From: CAYVUM01 sp964619055
GTDB lineage: Bacteria; Pseudomonadota; Alphaproteobacteria; Rhodospirillales; Defluviicoccaceae
Length of the DNA stretch: 8,768 nucleotides
Reading direction: 5' to 3'
Assembly: GCA_964619055.1 (NCBI GenBank)
Contig: CAZUDB010000078.1
Location: forward strand, 1 to 8,768
The translations under genes were made by a program, and so were the position numbers. Positions 1 through 6,126 of the stretch are shown piece after piece (within the stretch, counting starts at the first letter, position 1; every line of letters begins with the position of its first letter). The notes below the pieces were generated by a model. It saw nothing but the letters and a program-made list of their open reading frames with translations, did not search any database and had not been told where the DNA came from.

Positions 1-147
1 GGCATCGGAAAACGGACGACAGGTGCCGATTGTTGGTGTCAAAACACGTGGATGGTCGGACCTTACGCCCGGCCATGACGGAAGGGGGGGCAACGGGGCG
101 CTGGCGGGTACCTTTCCCGGAGCACGGGGGGCGCCGGCGAATGCCGG

Positions 148-357
148 TTAATAGCCCTCCTGGCGAAGAAGGTTGCCATAGCGGACGCGAACGCTGGTCT
201 CGCAACTGACTTGCCGGCGCCGCTCGCTGGCGCGCGCGCAGCGCTCCATGGCCGCTTGATATTGCGCCGCGTGCGGCGTCGACTCAATGGTCGTGCAGGC
301 GGGTAGCAGGCCGAACGCCAGACACAAAAACGCCATCGCGATGACAGTATTCGTCAT
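148..357 (-). CDS. Small putative outer-envelope lipoprotein, 69 aa
   Basis: The protein starts MTNTV and has a hydrophobic stretch (about residues 5-19) followed by the lipobox LPAC, with the lipidated cysteine at residue 21. This is the classic signal for signal peptidase II and predicts a lipid-anchored envelope protein. The mature part is only about 49 residues, rich in Arg, Ala and Glu, with two further cysteines (40 and 52) that could pair. No domain is recognised. The frame stays open upstream, but the signal peptide fixes the start at 357; the SD is weak (GAAAGA just upstream). It lies 151 bases downstream of the MocR gene on the same strand, and a possible promoter sits in between, so it may be transcribed on its own. 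The coding call is fairly secure; the function is unknown. Confidence 0.65.
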   Translation of the reverse strand: MTNTVIAMAFLCLAFGLLPACTTIESTPHAAQYQAAMERCARASERRRQVSCETSVRVRYGNLLRQEGY

Positions 358-444
358 GGTCTTTCGGCTCCGTGGCCACGCGTGACGCCGATCCGCAGAA
401 GTCTTGAGCCACCGGTTCGGTTTTATATTTTCTCGGTATACAGC

Positions 445-473
445 GGATATGTAAGTTGCGCGTGGCGCGTCAA
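445..473 (-). promoter_or_regulatory. Possible promoter for the small lipoprotein gene
   Basis: On the minus strand a TTGACG -35-like box (473-468) is followed after 17 bases by ATATCC (450-445). The site is about 90 bases upstream of the lipoprotein start and lies in an AT-richer stretch within otherwise GC-rich DNA. The -10 box is a poor match, so this is a tentative call from motif and position only. Confidence 0.3.
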
Positions 474-508
474 GGCGTTGGCGTCTTCGGGCGACCGCGC
501 GGGCTCCG

Positions 509-1987
509 CTAAACGACCGGCATCGCCGCGTGATCCTGGACACGGGCCACATCGGCGATGATGTCCAGCGCTTCGGCCAGGTGTCCTGCGTCCGGCACGG
601 CGCCGAGGCACAGCCGGATGTGGTCACGGGCTTCGCCCTCCGGCTGATCGCCGGCCGCAAAGGCGGTCCCCGACGTGACCGCCACGCCGCGGTCGCCCAA
701 GCGGGAGACGAACGCCTCGCGGCCGTAGGCGGCCGGCACCTTCATCCACAGGTGAAATCCGTTGGGGTGGGCCCGCGTCGGCAAGCCGCTCAGCCGCTCC
801 GCCGCCATTCGCTGGCGGGCTTGAGCGGCCGCTTTTTGGGCGGCGGCGGCGGCGGCGGCTCCACCGGAGCGGATGGTTTCGGCGGCCAGCTCAGCCGCCA
901 CGGGTGAGGTCATCAGGGTGCTGCAGCGAAGCGCATTGGACAGCTTCGCCACCAGTGCCTCCGGCGCGTCGATGTATCCGACCCGCAATCCAGGCGCCAC
1001 GCACTTGGAGAGGCTGGTGATGTAGAGGCCGAGAGTTGGCGCGAAGGCCCTGATGGGCGGCAGCGGCGTGTCCATGAGAAAGCCGTAGACGTCGTCCTCG
1101 ACGACGTGGACACCATGGCGCTCCGCCACGGCGGCGATTTTGCGCCGTCGACCCTCCGGCATCACCACCGTGCGCGGATTGTGCAGCGTCGGCATCGTAT
1201 AAATCAGGCGCGGTTGGTGGTGGCGGCAAGCCTGGTCCAGGGCGTCCGGGTCGAGACCGGCATCGTCCATGGCGACGGGGATCACGGTGAGGCCCATGGC
1301 GGCGGCGGTGGCGATCAGGCCAGGCCAGGTCAGCGTTTCGGCCAGCACCACATCGCCCGGGCGGGTCAGGGCCATGAACACGGTCAGGAGCCCGCCTTGG
1401 GCTCCCGGAACGACAACGGTGCGCTCCGGATCGCTGTCCAAGCCGAAGCGCCGCAGCCAAGCTGCGCCGGCGGCGCGGTGACTCGCCATGCCGACGGACG
1501 GCTGATAGCCGGCGATGGCTTCCAGCGTCGCCCGCTCCGTCACCCGGGCGAGCGCGCCGGCCAACGCATCGGCAAGCGGCGAAACCAGGGGATAATTGAG
1601 GCTGAGATTGTAGCGGCCGCGAACCGCCTCGGCTTCTTCATAATAACGCGCGAACGCCCCGAGTCCGCTGTCGGCGGGTGTGCGCGGGCGGATGGTCGGA
1701 TCGCTTGCGTGCGCCGGCCCCTCGGTCCGGGGCGGGATCTCGGCGACATCCTGAACGAACGTGCCGCGGCCCACATGGCCGCTCAGCAGCCCGCGCCGTT
1801 CGGCCTCCGCGTAGGCCCGGGAGACCGTGCCCACCGTCACCCCCAGCCGATGGGCCAAGTCACGGTGGGTAGGGAGCTGCGTCCCCACCGCCAGCCGGCC
1901 CGAGTCCCGGTCATCGGCCATGGCATCCGCGATGGCCTTGTACAGTGGACCAGCTCGACCGGTCAGATCAGGTGACCATTTTGTCAT
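509..1987 (-). CDS. MocR-family regulator: GntR-type HTH fused to a PLP aminotransferase fold
   Basis: 492 residues, full length for the family. Residues 12-79 form a GntR-type winged helix (GTQLPTHRDLA, then VTVGTVSRAYAEAERRGLL and the wing GHVGRGTFV). Residues from about 120 to 485 form a class I aminotransferase fold: HNP at 269-271, EDDVYG at 297-302 with Asp298 expected to hold the PLP pyridine nitrogen, SLSK with the PLP-binding Lys328, and Arg458 in the IRL segment as the likely carboxylate-binding residue. All key PLP residues are present, so it probably binds PLP as sensor or effector, as known for GabR and PdxR. Its target is inferred to be its own promoter and the divergent DUF1127 gene. 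The start at 1987 is preferred over the in-frame ATG at 2011, which lies inside the operator. There is no SD, and the promoter position predicts an almost leaderless message. A (GCC)7 codon run encodes seven alanines at 377-383. The metabolite sensed is not predictable. Confidence 0.93.
   Translation of the reverse strand: MTKWSPDLTGRAGPLYKAIADAMADDRDSGRLAVGTQLPTHRDLAHRLGVTVGTVSRAYAEAERRGLLSGHVGRGTFVQDVAEIPPRTEGPAHASDPTIRPRTPADSGLGAFARYYEEAEAVRGRYNLSLNYPLVSPLADALAGALARVTERATLEAIAGYQPSVGMASHRAAGAAWLRRFGLDSDPERTVVVPGAQGGLLTVFMALTRPGDVVLAETLTWPGLIATAAAMGLTVIPVAMDDAGLDPDALDQACRHHQPRLIYTMPTLHNPRTVVMPEGRRRKIAAVAERHGVHVVEDDVYGFLMDTPLPPIRAFAPTLGLYITSLSKCVAPGLRVGYIDAPEALVAKLSNALRCSTLMTSPVAAELAAETIRSGGAAAAAAAQKAAAQARQRMAAERLSGLPTRAHPNGFHLWMKVPAAYGREAFVSRLGDRGVAVTSGTAFAAGDQPEGEARDHIRLCLGAVPDAGHLAEALDIIADVARVQDHAAMPVV
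839..859. repeat. Trinucleotide repeat (GGC)7 inside the MocR gene
   Basis: Seven perfect GGC units (GCC on the coding strand) encode an alanine run at residues 377-383 of the MocR protein, in an Ala/Gln/Lys-rich helix after the PLP lysine. Changes in copy number would keep the frame. This is directly visible; any role in variation is inference. Confidence 0.85.
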
Positions 1988-1995
1988 GGTGACAA

Positions 1996-2024
1996 TACTT
2001 AGATTGACCATTGTTTCGTGTCAA
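1996..2024 (-). promoter_or_regulatory. Promoter of the MocR gene, probably giving a leaderless mRNA
   Basis: The minus strand reads TTGACA (2024-2019), a 17-base spacer, then TAAGTA (2001-1996). The -35 box is perfect and the -10 box moderate. Transcription would begin six to eight bases beyond the -10, at about 1988-1990, while the start codon is at 1987. The transcript would therefore have almost no leader, matching the absence of an SD. The -35 lies in the right arm and the -10 in the left arm of the inverted repeat. Confidence 0.55.
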
Positions 2025-2032
2025 TCTATGTA
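2004..2032 (+). promoter_or_regulatory. Promoter of the DUF1127 gene, mirror image of the MocR promoter
   Basis: The plus strand reads TTGACC (2004-2009), a 17-base spacer, then TATGTA (2027-2032). Transcription would start near 2039, leaving a leader of about 23 bases that includes the SD GGAGG. The two promoters overlap on opposite strands and use opposite arms of the same inverted repeat. Confidence 0.5.
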
Positions 2033-2061
2033 TTGTCCCTCGAAAACATGGAGGTGTATCG

Positions 2062-2304
2062 ATGCAATCGCAAAATTATACCGAGACAATACGGCCCATC
2101 GGTCGTGACAAACAACTCGAATACGGATGGGGCGATGTCCTGCGCTGGTATGCCGTGCGGGCTTGGCGGACGATCGAGATCTGGCAGGAGCGGGCACGCC
2201 AGCGTCGTGCCCTGGATGGTCTCAGCGACGCGGCCTTGAAGGACATCGGGCTAACCAAGGCCGATGTCTGGTCCGAGGTTCAAAAACCGCGCTGGCGCAA
2301 ATGA
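2062..2304 (+). CDS. DUF1127 (YjiS-like) small basic protein, 80 aa
   Basis: The C-terminal half carries the DUF1127 pattern: WRTIEIWQERARQRRALDGL (36-55... ) followed by LSDAALKDIGLTKADV and the ending EVQKPRWRK. The N-terminal 30 residues are not conserved in the family. The start at 2062 is fixed by the SD GGAGG at 2050-2054, seven bases upstream; the frame is open further upstream but runs through the promoter and operator. Arg-rich DUF1127 proteins have been linked elsewhere in alphaproteobacteria to RNA binding and to control of phosphate or stress responses. No role can be assigned here beyond that. It is divergent from the MocR gene with a shared operator, so PLP- or metabolite-dependent control by that regulator is likely. 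Confidence 0.9.
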   Translation: MQSQNYTETIRPIGRDKQLEYGWGDVLRWYAVRAWRTIEIWQERARQRRALDGLSDAALKDIGLTKADVWSEVQKPRWRK

Positions 2305-2307
2305 GAT

Positions 2308-2353
2308 GCCGGCAACGGGCACGGAAATGGTGACGGTGCGCTTCTGTGCCGGC
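2308..2353. terminator. Possible bidirectional terminator hairpin between convergent genes
   Basis: GCCGGCA (2308-2314) pairs with TGCCGGC (2347-2353), with an inner GCAC/GTGC pairing (2319-2322 with 2336-2339). It fills the 72-base space between the ends of the DUF1127 gene and msrA, where a shared terminator is expected. There is no T-run on either strand, so the call rests on position and pairing. Confidence 0.3.
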
Positions 2354-2376
2354 GAATCGGGGCCAAAGCGCTGGGG

Positions 2377-3036
2377 TCAGCCGTTGGCCGCCGCTGCAAC
2401 CCCTGCCGGGCACGACACACCGGTGCCGCCAAGACCGCAATATCCGTTCGGATTACGGGCGAGATACTGCTGATGGTAGCCTTCGGCGTAGTAGAATGGC
2501 CCGGCGTCGGCGATCTCGGTCGTGATCCTGCCGAGGTTGCGGGCGGTCAGCGCCGCCTGATAGGCCGACCGCGTTTCCTCCGCCACGCGCCGCTGATCCG
2601 GCGTGCCGGCGAAAATCGCTGAGCGGTATTGCGTTCCGACGTCGTTGCCCTGTCGCATGCCTTGGGTCGGGTCGTGGCCTTCCCAAAACACACGAAGCAC
2701 CTCGCCGAGCGAAACCCCGTTGGGATCGAACACCACCAGCACAACCTCCGTGTGACCGGTTTGGCCGGAGCAGACCTCCTCGTAAGTGGGATTGGGGGTC
2801 AGCCCACCAGCGTAGCCGACGGCCGTGGTGTAGACGCCGGGCAATTGCCAAAACAGCCGTTCGGCACCCCAAAAACAGCCTAAGCCCAACACGATCTGCT
2901 CAAGGCCATCGGGAAAGGGCGGCTGAAGCCGGGTGCCGAGCACGAGATGATCGCCAGAGACGGGCATCGCATTGAGCCGGCCGGGCAACGCCGATTCCCG
3001 GGTGGGAAGCTCAAGATTTTTGCGTTGGAACCACAT
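2377..3036 (-). CDS. msrA: Peptide-methionine (S)-S-oxide reductase MsrA
   Basis: 219 residues, close to the 212 of the E. coli enzyme and collinear with it, including the N-terminal ALPGR...MPV segment. The signature GCFWGAERLFW at 53-63 holds the catalytic Cys54. Further family blocks are PNPTYEEVCSGQTGH (81-95), HDPTQGMRQGNDVGTQYRSA (121-140) and PFYYAEGYHQQYL (180-192). The tail YCGLGGTGVSCP carries Cys200 and Cys209, the expected resolving cysteines that form disulfides and are recycled by thioredoxin. It reduces methionine-S-sulfoxide in proteins and free methionine, normally in the cytoplasm; no signal peptide is seen. The start at 3036 is chosen because the SD GGGAGG (3045-3050) lies eight bases away and the N-terminus then matches known MsrA; the open frame upstream to 3183 is not conserved. 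The gene ends convergently with the DUF1127 gene. Confidence 0.96.
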   Translation of the reverse strand: MWFQRKNLELPTRESALPGRLNAMPVSGDHLVLGTRLQPPFPDGLEQIVLGLGCFWGAERLFWQLPGVYTTAVGYAGGLTPNPTYEEVCSGQTGHTEVVLVVFDPNGVSLGEVLRVFWEGHDPTQGMRQGNDVGTQYRSAIFAGTPDQRRVAEETRSAYQAALTARNLGRITTEIADAGPFYYAEGYHQQYLARNPNGYCGLGGTGVSCPAGVAAAANG

Positions 3037-3044
3037 CGACGTCG

Positions 3045-3050
3045 CCTCCC
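3045..3050 (-). promoter_or_regulatory. Ribosome binding site fixing the msrA start
   Basis: GGGAGG on the minus strand, eight bases before the ATG at 3036. It decides between this start and the longer open frame beginning at 3183. Confidence 0.8.
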
Positions 3051-3169
3051 AAGCAGGTTTCATCGCCACCATTAGAAACGTGGGACGAGGGGCGCCGTTT
3101 GCAACGCCGATGATGGAGACCCTAGGGGCTGCGACCGAACCGCGGCCAAAGGGAGAGAGAATCGATGCG

Positions 3170-3409
3170 TCAGCTGTCCACAAGAGCTTCGATCAAACGA
3201 ACGATCGAGCGGAGTGCGGCCCGTTTCTCGGCGGGCGCCTGGTTGGCAAGCAGGCGAAGATCAGCGGCGAGATAGAGCAAGTCGGCCGCCAGACTGTCCG
3301 GCGATGGCTCGTATCGCGCGGCCGTTGCTGATTCGGACGCCGGAGCGCCCTGATGTGGATGCGTCTCGCAATCCTGGATCATCTGGCTGACGTTGGAGTG
3401 TCGTGTCAT
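3170..3409 (-). CDS. Hypothetical small protein with helical C-terminal half, 79 aa
   Basis: I do not recognise this protein. Residues 1-37 are polar and probably disordered (many Ser, His, Pro). Residues 39-78 (from LAADLLYLAADLRLLA through IVRLIEALVD) look like one or two amphipathic helices with regular Leu/Ile/Val/Ala spacing, which suggests oligomerisation or partner binding. There is no signal peptide or membrane segment. A strong SD (GGAGGA at 3421-3426) lies 11 bases before the ATG, slightly far but clear. It sits 133 bases upstream of msrA on the same strand; co-transcription is possible but not shown. The good SD and the sensible amphipathic pattern make a real gene more likely than chance. 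Confidence 0.55.
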   Translation of the reverse strand: MTRHSNVSQMIQDCETHPHQGAPASESATAARYEPSPDSLAADLLYLAADLRLLANQAPAEKRAALRSIVRLIEALVDS

Positions 3410-3621
3410 GACGGGGTCATTCCTCCCGTGTCAGGTGTTCTGCCCAGGAGTGGCCATAACCGCATGCCGAACGGGCGCCAGAACCGTTTTTTCTTAGGCT
3501 TTGCTTGTGTTGTGGGGTCTCTGGCATTGGTTCCGAATTGGCTAATCGAAATGTGCGATGATCCGTCTGCTGATGGCGCAGCCGCCAAGCATAACGGGCA
3601 ATGGCCTTCCCCTATTGCCGT

Positions 3622-3644
3622 GGGTCTGGCTTCGTTCCAGACCC
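3622..3644. repeat. Perfect 8-bp inverted repeat with 7-base loop
   Basis: GGGTCTGG (3622-3629) and CCAGACCC (3637-3644) enclose CTTCGTT. No T-run follows on either strand, so a standard terminator is not supported. Confidence 0.6.
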
Positions 3645-3787
3645 GATCCTCCGAAATCGGCAAAGTCACTATACCCAAATGGGTTATGCCCACAAGCAGT
3701 TTCTCATGGTCAGCAGCAACCGCAAACGGCTCGCAACTTATTGGGTTTAAACGCTGTTGGCTTGCGATGTTAGCGGGCGGACGAATA

Positions 3788-3841
3788 CCGCTTGGGTGCG
3801 CCCGGGCGTGTATCCTCCAACGACCGCGCACCCCATAGCGG
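3788..3841. repeat. 54-base imperfect stem-loop
   Basis: An outer stem CCGCT/AGCGG (3788-3792 with 3837-3841) and an inner stem GGGTGCGC/GCGCACCC (3794-3801 with 3826-3833) enclose a 24-base loop. The pairing is strong and GC-rich. It lies about 107 bases beyond the stop codon of the methyltransferase gene and could end or stabilise that transcript, but there is no T-run. Confidence 0.6.
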
Positions 3842-3947
3842 CTCTCGCTAAGCCGATGGGCACGGAAAGGCGGTTCGTGCGCACAGCGTCCCAGGCTTGG
3901 TCTGTCGGGTGATGTGGTATTCTTCTCCAGTCGACGTACGCTTCGGC

Positions 3948-4847
3948 TTAAGCCGCTGGATCCAACCCTCGGGTGATGACGAGGTTGTCCTGCACCTGAA
4001 TCAGTGGACGACCCACTCGCCACAGATTCTTGAGAACATACGTTGTCACCTCGCGCCTTTGGTCCAGGGAGTAGACGTGGACATAAGGATGCAACATGAT
4101 CATCCACACAACAGACATGAATTTTTCAAAATCATCGGTGTGAAATGTGACTTCGCGGGGTTCTATTGAGAGCTGCGCATCCATCAACACCGAGCTGTCG
4201 TCCAGTTCGTCCTTTAGGCGAAATAGGTTCTGATCATTGTGATGGCCAAAGAACTTTCCGGCGAAATGATTGTATAACCACGTGGTCGTGCCTTCACGCT
4301 GCTCCGTCGCCGACATCACAACGATATGGACCGCGCCTTGTGCGGCGAGGATGGACTGGATCAAGGAATCGACAAGTGGCTTCCACTGCTTCATTTCGCA
4401 GTAGTAGAGAGAATGATACAAAGTGATTAGCTCAAACGGCTGCCCACCAAGTTGTTCCGCCAGGGTTCGCCGTGATGTGTTGTCGTCCGCGAAGTCTTGC
4501 GTAAAATCGCCCTGAACGGTCGAGACACGCTTGATCATTTGGCGTACGATCCGTTCGTTAACGATGTCCAGCGCTTTAGGGTCGACATCAAGAAGGTAGA
4601 GACCGCCCTTGAACGTAGCCTCAAGGATTCTGAACTGGGGCTCGTCGCTTGAACCTATCGAAAGCGCCCGTAGCGGGCGATCGGCGTCCGTAGCCTTGGC
4701 AAGCTTCCGGATGACCCTCATGAGAACTTCGGCGATGTCAGCCTTTTCGTTGGTGTAGCGGGCCCAAATTTTGTTTTGCTGAAAGATATTAGTGTCTGCC
4801 GCTTTAACGCCCACTTCGATTAAATCGTCGTCACTGCCTGCTTTCAT
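3948..4847 (-). CDS. Putative SAM-dependent methyltransferase (class I fold)
   Basis: 299 residues. LRALSIGSSDEPQFRIL (59-75) fits the glycine-containing SAM-binding loop (motif I), although the usual GxGxG is reduced to IGSSDE. LYLLDVDPKAL (83-93) gives the acidic residues expected at the end of strand 2 (Asp87, Asp89). VQGDF (111-115) and FELITLYHSLYYCE (138-151) match motifs III and IV. The C-terminal 120 residues are rich in aromatics and His and may bind the substrate. No signal peptide is present, so it is cytoplasmic. The substrate is unknown. The start at 4847 has a modest SD (GAGAG about 6 to 10 bases upstream). The gene is clearly richer in A+T than the MocR gene or msrA, which suggests recent transfer. 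The gene upstream on the same strand is 164 bases away. The fold is fairly likely; an exact name is not justified. Confidence 0.65.
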   Translation of the reverse strand: MKAGSDDDLIEVGVKAADTNIFQQNKIWARYTNEKADIAEVLMRVIRKLAKATDADRPLRALSIGSSDEPQFRILEATFKGGLYLLDVDPKALDIVNERIVRQMIKRVSTVQGDFTQDFADDNTSRRTLAEQLGGQPFELITLYHSLYYCEMKQWKPLVDSLIQSILAAQGAVHIVVMSATEQREGTTTWLYNHFAGKFFGHHNDQNLFRLKDELDDSSVLMDAQLSIEPREVTFHTDDFEKFMSVVWMIMLHPYVHVYSLDQRREVTTYVLKNLWRVGRPLIQVQDNLVITRGLDPAA

Positions 4848-5011
4848 GGCCTTACTCTCACGCGCTCATTGCCTAGAGGATTGCGCCGCGACCCTTCCCG
4901 AGAGACGCGCTGATGGACATCATCGTGGAAGGTTGCAAATGGAATCGGAGCGGTGAAGCGTGGCCCTTTATGGGCATCAAGGACGTCACGCAACCGGCCG
5001 TCGGTCAGAAC

Positions 5012-5287
5012 TCAGCGATCTTCGCGCTCGACAACGATCTCGAAGGTTTGGGGGTCAAGCTTGAGGTCGAACTCGCGCGTGTCACCGTCCTTCATGGCGT
5101 CGTCAACCTCCCACATCCCATCGTCAAGCTCGATCTTCTCCCACGTCACGTATCCGGCGTCGCGCAGGCTTTTCTCGATTTGAGCCCGTTCTTCCGGTGT
5201 CGGGGGACGATCTTCGGCACATGCCGCCATCGGGAGGAACAGAACGGCCGTGAGCATCACGCATACCAAGACTCTGCGGGCGGTCAT
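5012..5287 (-). CDS. Secreted PepSY-like small periplasmic protein, 91 aa
   Basis: MTARR plus a hydrophobic core (residues 6-20) form a clear signal peptide. Cleavage could be by signal peptidase I after ACA (residue 24), or the sequence MAAC could act as a weak lipobox with Cys23 lipidated. The mature part has the PepSY layout: a short helix TPEERAQIEKSLRDAGY (30-46), then strands WEKIELDDGMWEVDDA and FDLKLDPQTFEIVVER, with the typical pattern of a glycine/tryptophan strand and a final E-I-V-V strand. It is strongly acidic. Such proteins sit in the periplasm and are thought to bind or inhibit other proteins, though roles are rarely known. The start at 5287 has an SD (AGGA, 5297-5300) nine bases upstream and begins the signal peptide properly; the longer frame to 5320 would bury it. 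Confidence 0.75.
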   Translation of the reverse strand: MTARRVLVCVMLTAVLFLPMAACAEDRPPTPEERAQIEKSLRDAGYVTWEKIELDDGMWEVDDAMKDGDTREFDLKLDPQTFEIVVEREDR

Positions 5288-5481
5288 TAGAGGGTGTCCT
5301 TCTTCAACCTCAGTAGGCAAACGAAGATCCGATGTCTGATCATGCGAAAGCCCGCTTATCGCTATCCACGTCCATTGGCAAGATCTCTGCGGCGGGTTGT
5401 AAAGGAATCAGAGAGTGGGCCTCTGACGCGAAGGTCAACAATGCTCAGGATAGCGGTTCTGTGCTGCGATGCTCCGACATG

Positions 5482-5496
5482 CTGGCCTTTAGCCAG
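5482..5496 (-). terminator. Possible weak terminator after the GNAT gene
   Basis: CTGGC (5482-5486) and GCCAG (5492-5496) form a 5-bp stem with a 5-base loop, 27 bases past the GNAT stop codon in the direction of transcription. There is no T-run, so support is weak. Confidence 0.2.
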
Positions 5497-5522
5497 GTGC
5501 AGAAGAAATGCCGCCCCCTTCC

Positions 5523-5966
5523 TCAAATCGACTTCTTCATAGAAAGCTTGTTGCCCTGCCGTTGGTCCTGTTCCCATCCGAGATGCGTGTAGAGCTGAAC
5601 ATTTTCCGGCATGCGCACATGCGTGTTTAGGCGCATCTCACGAAACCCTTGTTTCACAGCCTCAGTTTCTGCCAGAGTAATGAGTGCCCGACCCAGGCCA
5701 ATGCCTCTAAGCTTGGGATGTACAGCCACATTGGCGAGCCGCATGAAATTCTCCTCAGGAATTATCACGAGGCCACCCACAACATCTTCCTCGAATTCCG
5801 CCACCCACACCTGGTACTTGGCGATCTCATCGGCGCAGTTCGCCGACACGGGCGGCAAATCGGTGATGCTCGTAGCGTACTGCGCATAGGCTGCACCTAT
5901 GCAGGCGGAAAGAGCATCTGCATCACGATGTTCGGCAGTACGAATTTTCCAGTTTCTCATTTTCAT
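5523..5966 (-). CDS. GNAT-family N-acetyltransferase, 147 aa
   Basis: The GNAT fold is visible: the N-terminal strand WKIRTAEHRDADAL (6-19), the strand pair WVAEFEEDVVGGLVII (54-69), strand 4 LANVAVHP (78-85), then the acetyl-CoA pyrophosphate loop RGIGLG (87-92) followed by the helix RALITLAETEAVKQG, and the end strand MRLNTHV with ENVQLYTHLGW (121-131), the usual C-terminal motif where Tyr126 may act as general acid. It transfers acetyl from acetyl-CoA to an amine; the substrate is not predictable. Two starts are possible, 5966 and 5960; neither has a strong SD, and I use the longer. The frame stays open for 96 more codons upstream, but that part does not resemble a GNAT or any domain I know. 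The gene is divergent from the MFS exporter across a 642-base gap. Confidence 0.85.
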   Translation of the reverse strand: MKMRNWKIRTAEHRDADALSACIGAAYAQYATSITDLPPVSANCADEIAKYQVWVAEFEEDVVGGLVIIPEENFMRLANVAVHPKLRGIGLGRALITLAETEAVKQGFREMRLNTHVRMPENVQLYTHLGWEQDQRQGNKLSMKKSI

Positions 5967-6126
5967 CACTAGATTGCCCGCCAGCTGTACCGAAGCCAGC
6001 CATAGTTCTTGATGATTGTGCTCGACCTGCGAACAACACAGCCATTTATAGGCTGCAAAAGCTAGCCAGGGTGCAATGCTGCCCGAGGTCTCTTCTGGGT
6101 CAAAATTGACCGTCAATGAACGGCCT

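Larger units (their letters stand above)
1991..2037. promoter_or_regulatory. 18-bp inverted repeat, likely MocR operator
   Basis: The left arm GACAATACTTAGATTGAC (1991-2008) and right arm GTCAATCTATGTATTGTC (2020-2037) are reverse complements with a single mismatch (1999/2029), separated by 11 bases. Each arm is itself an imperfect palindrome (GNCAAT, six bases, ATTGNC), so there are four half-sites of the form GNCAAT/ATTGNC. The repeat spans both -35 and -10 boxes of the divergent promoters, so protein binding here would affect both genes. Its position next to a GntR-type DNA-binding gene makes the MocR protein the natural candidate, but that is inferred. Confidence 0.65.
3410..3947. other. 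538-base gap with several stem-loops and no confident gene
   Basis: No reading frame here shows a recognisable domain. It holds the SD of the 79-aa gene at its left end, a perfect 8-bp stem with a 7-base loop at 3622-3644, a large imperfect stem-loop at 3788-3841, a small stem at 3839-3855, and a 12-bp palindrome CGGCTTAAGCCG at 3944-3955 over the methyltransferase stop codon. A minus-strand frame runs through the gap and ends at 3406 with an ATGA overlap onto the 79-aa gene. Its codons include many ATA, AGA, TTA and GGA, unlike the confident genes, and its long N-terminal part overlaps the methyltransferase gene. A short cysteine pair (HCPLC) in it is the only protein-like hint. The stretch may be a decayed gene, a structured RNA or mobile-element debris. 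Confidence 0.5.

Noticed and set aside
2..151. Plus-strand open frame from the left edge that could be the end of a gene
   Set aside because: 49 codons open in GC-rich DNA is expected by chance; no motif, and composition becomes Gly/Ala/Pro-rich near the stop.
1106..1975. Long plus-strand open frame opposite the MocR gene
   Set aside because: It is a shadow of a confidently identified gene in high-GC DNA and lacks any domain.
3353..3838. Plus-strand frame of 161 codons in the structured gap
   Set aside because: Overlaps the 79-aa gene, no SD and no domain; a mixture of fragments without a consistent pattern.
5332..5592. Plus-strand frame of 86 codons between the PepSY-like and GNAT genes
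   Set aside because: Overlaps the end of the GNAT gene, has only a weak SD and no protein-like pattern.
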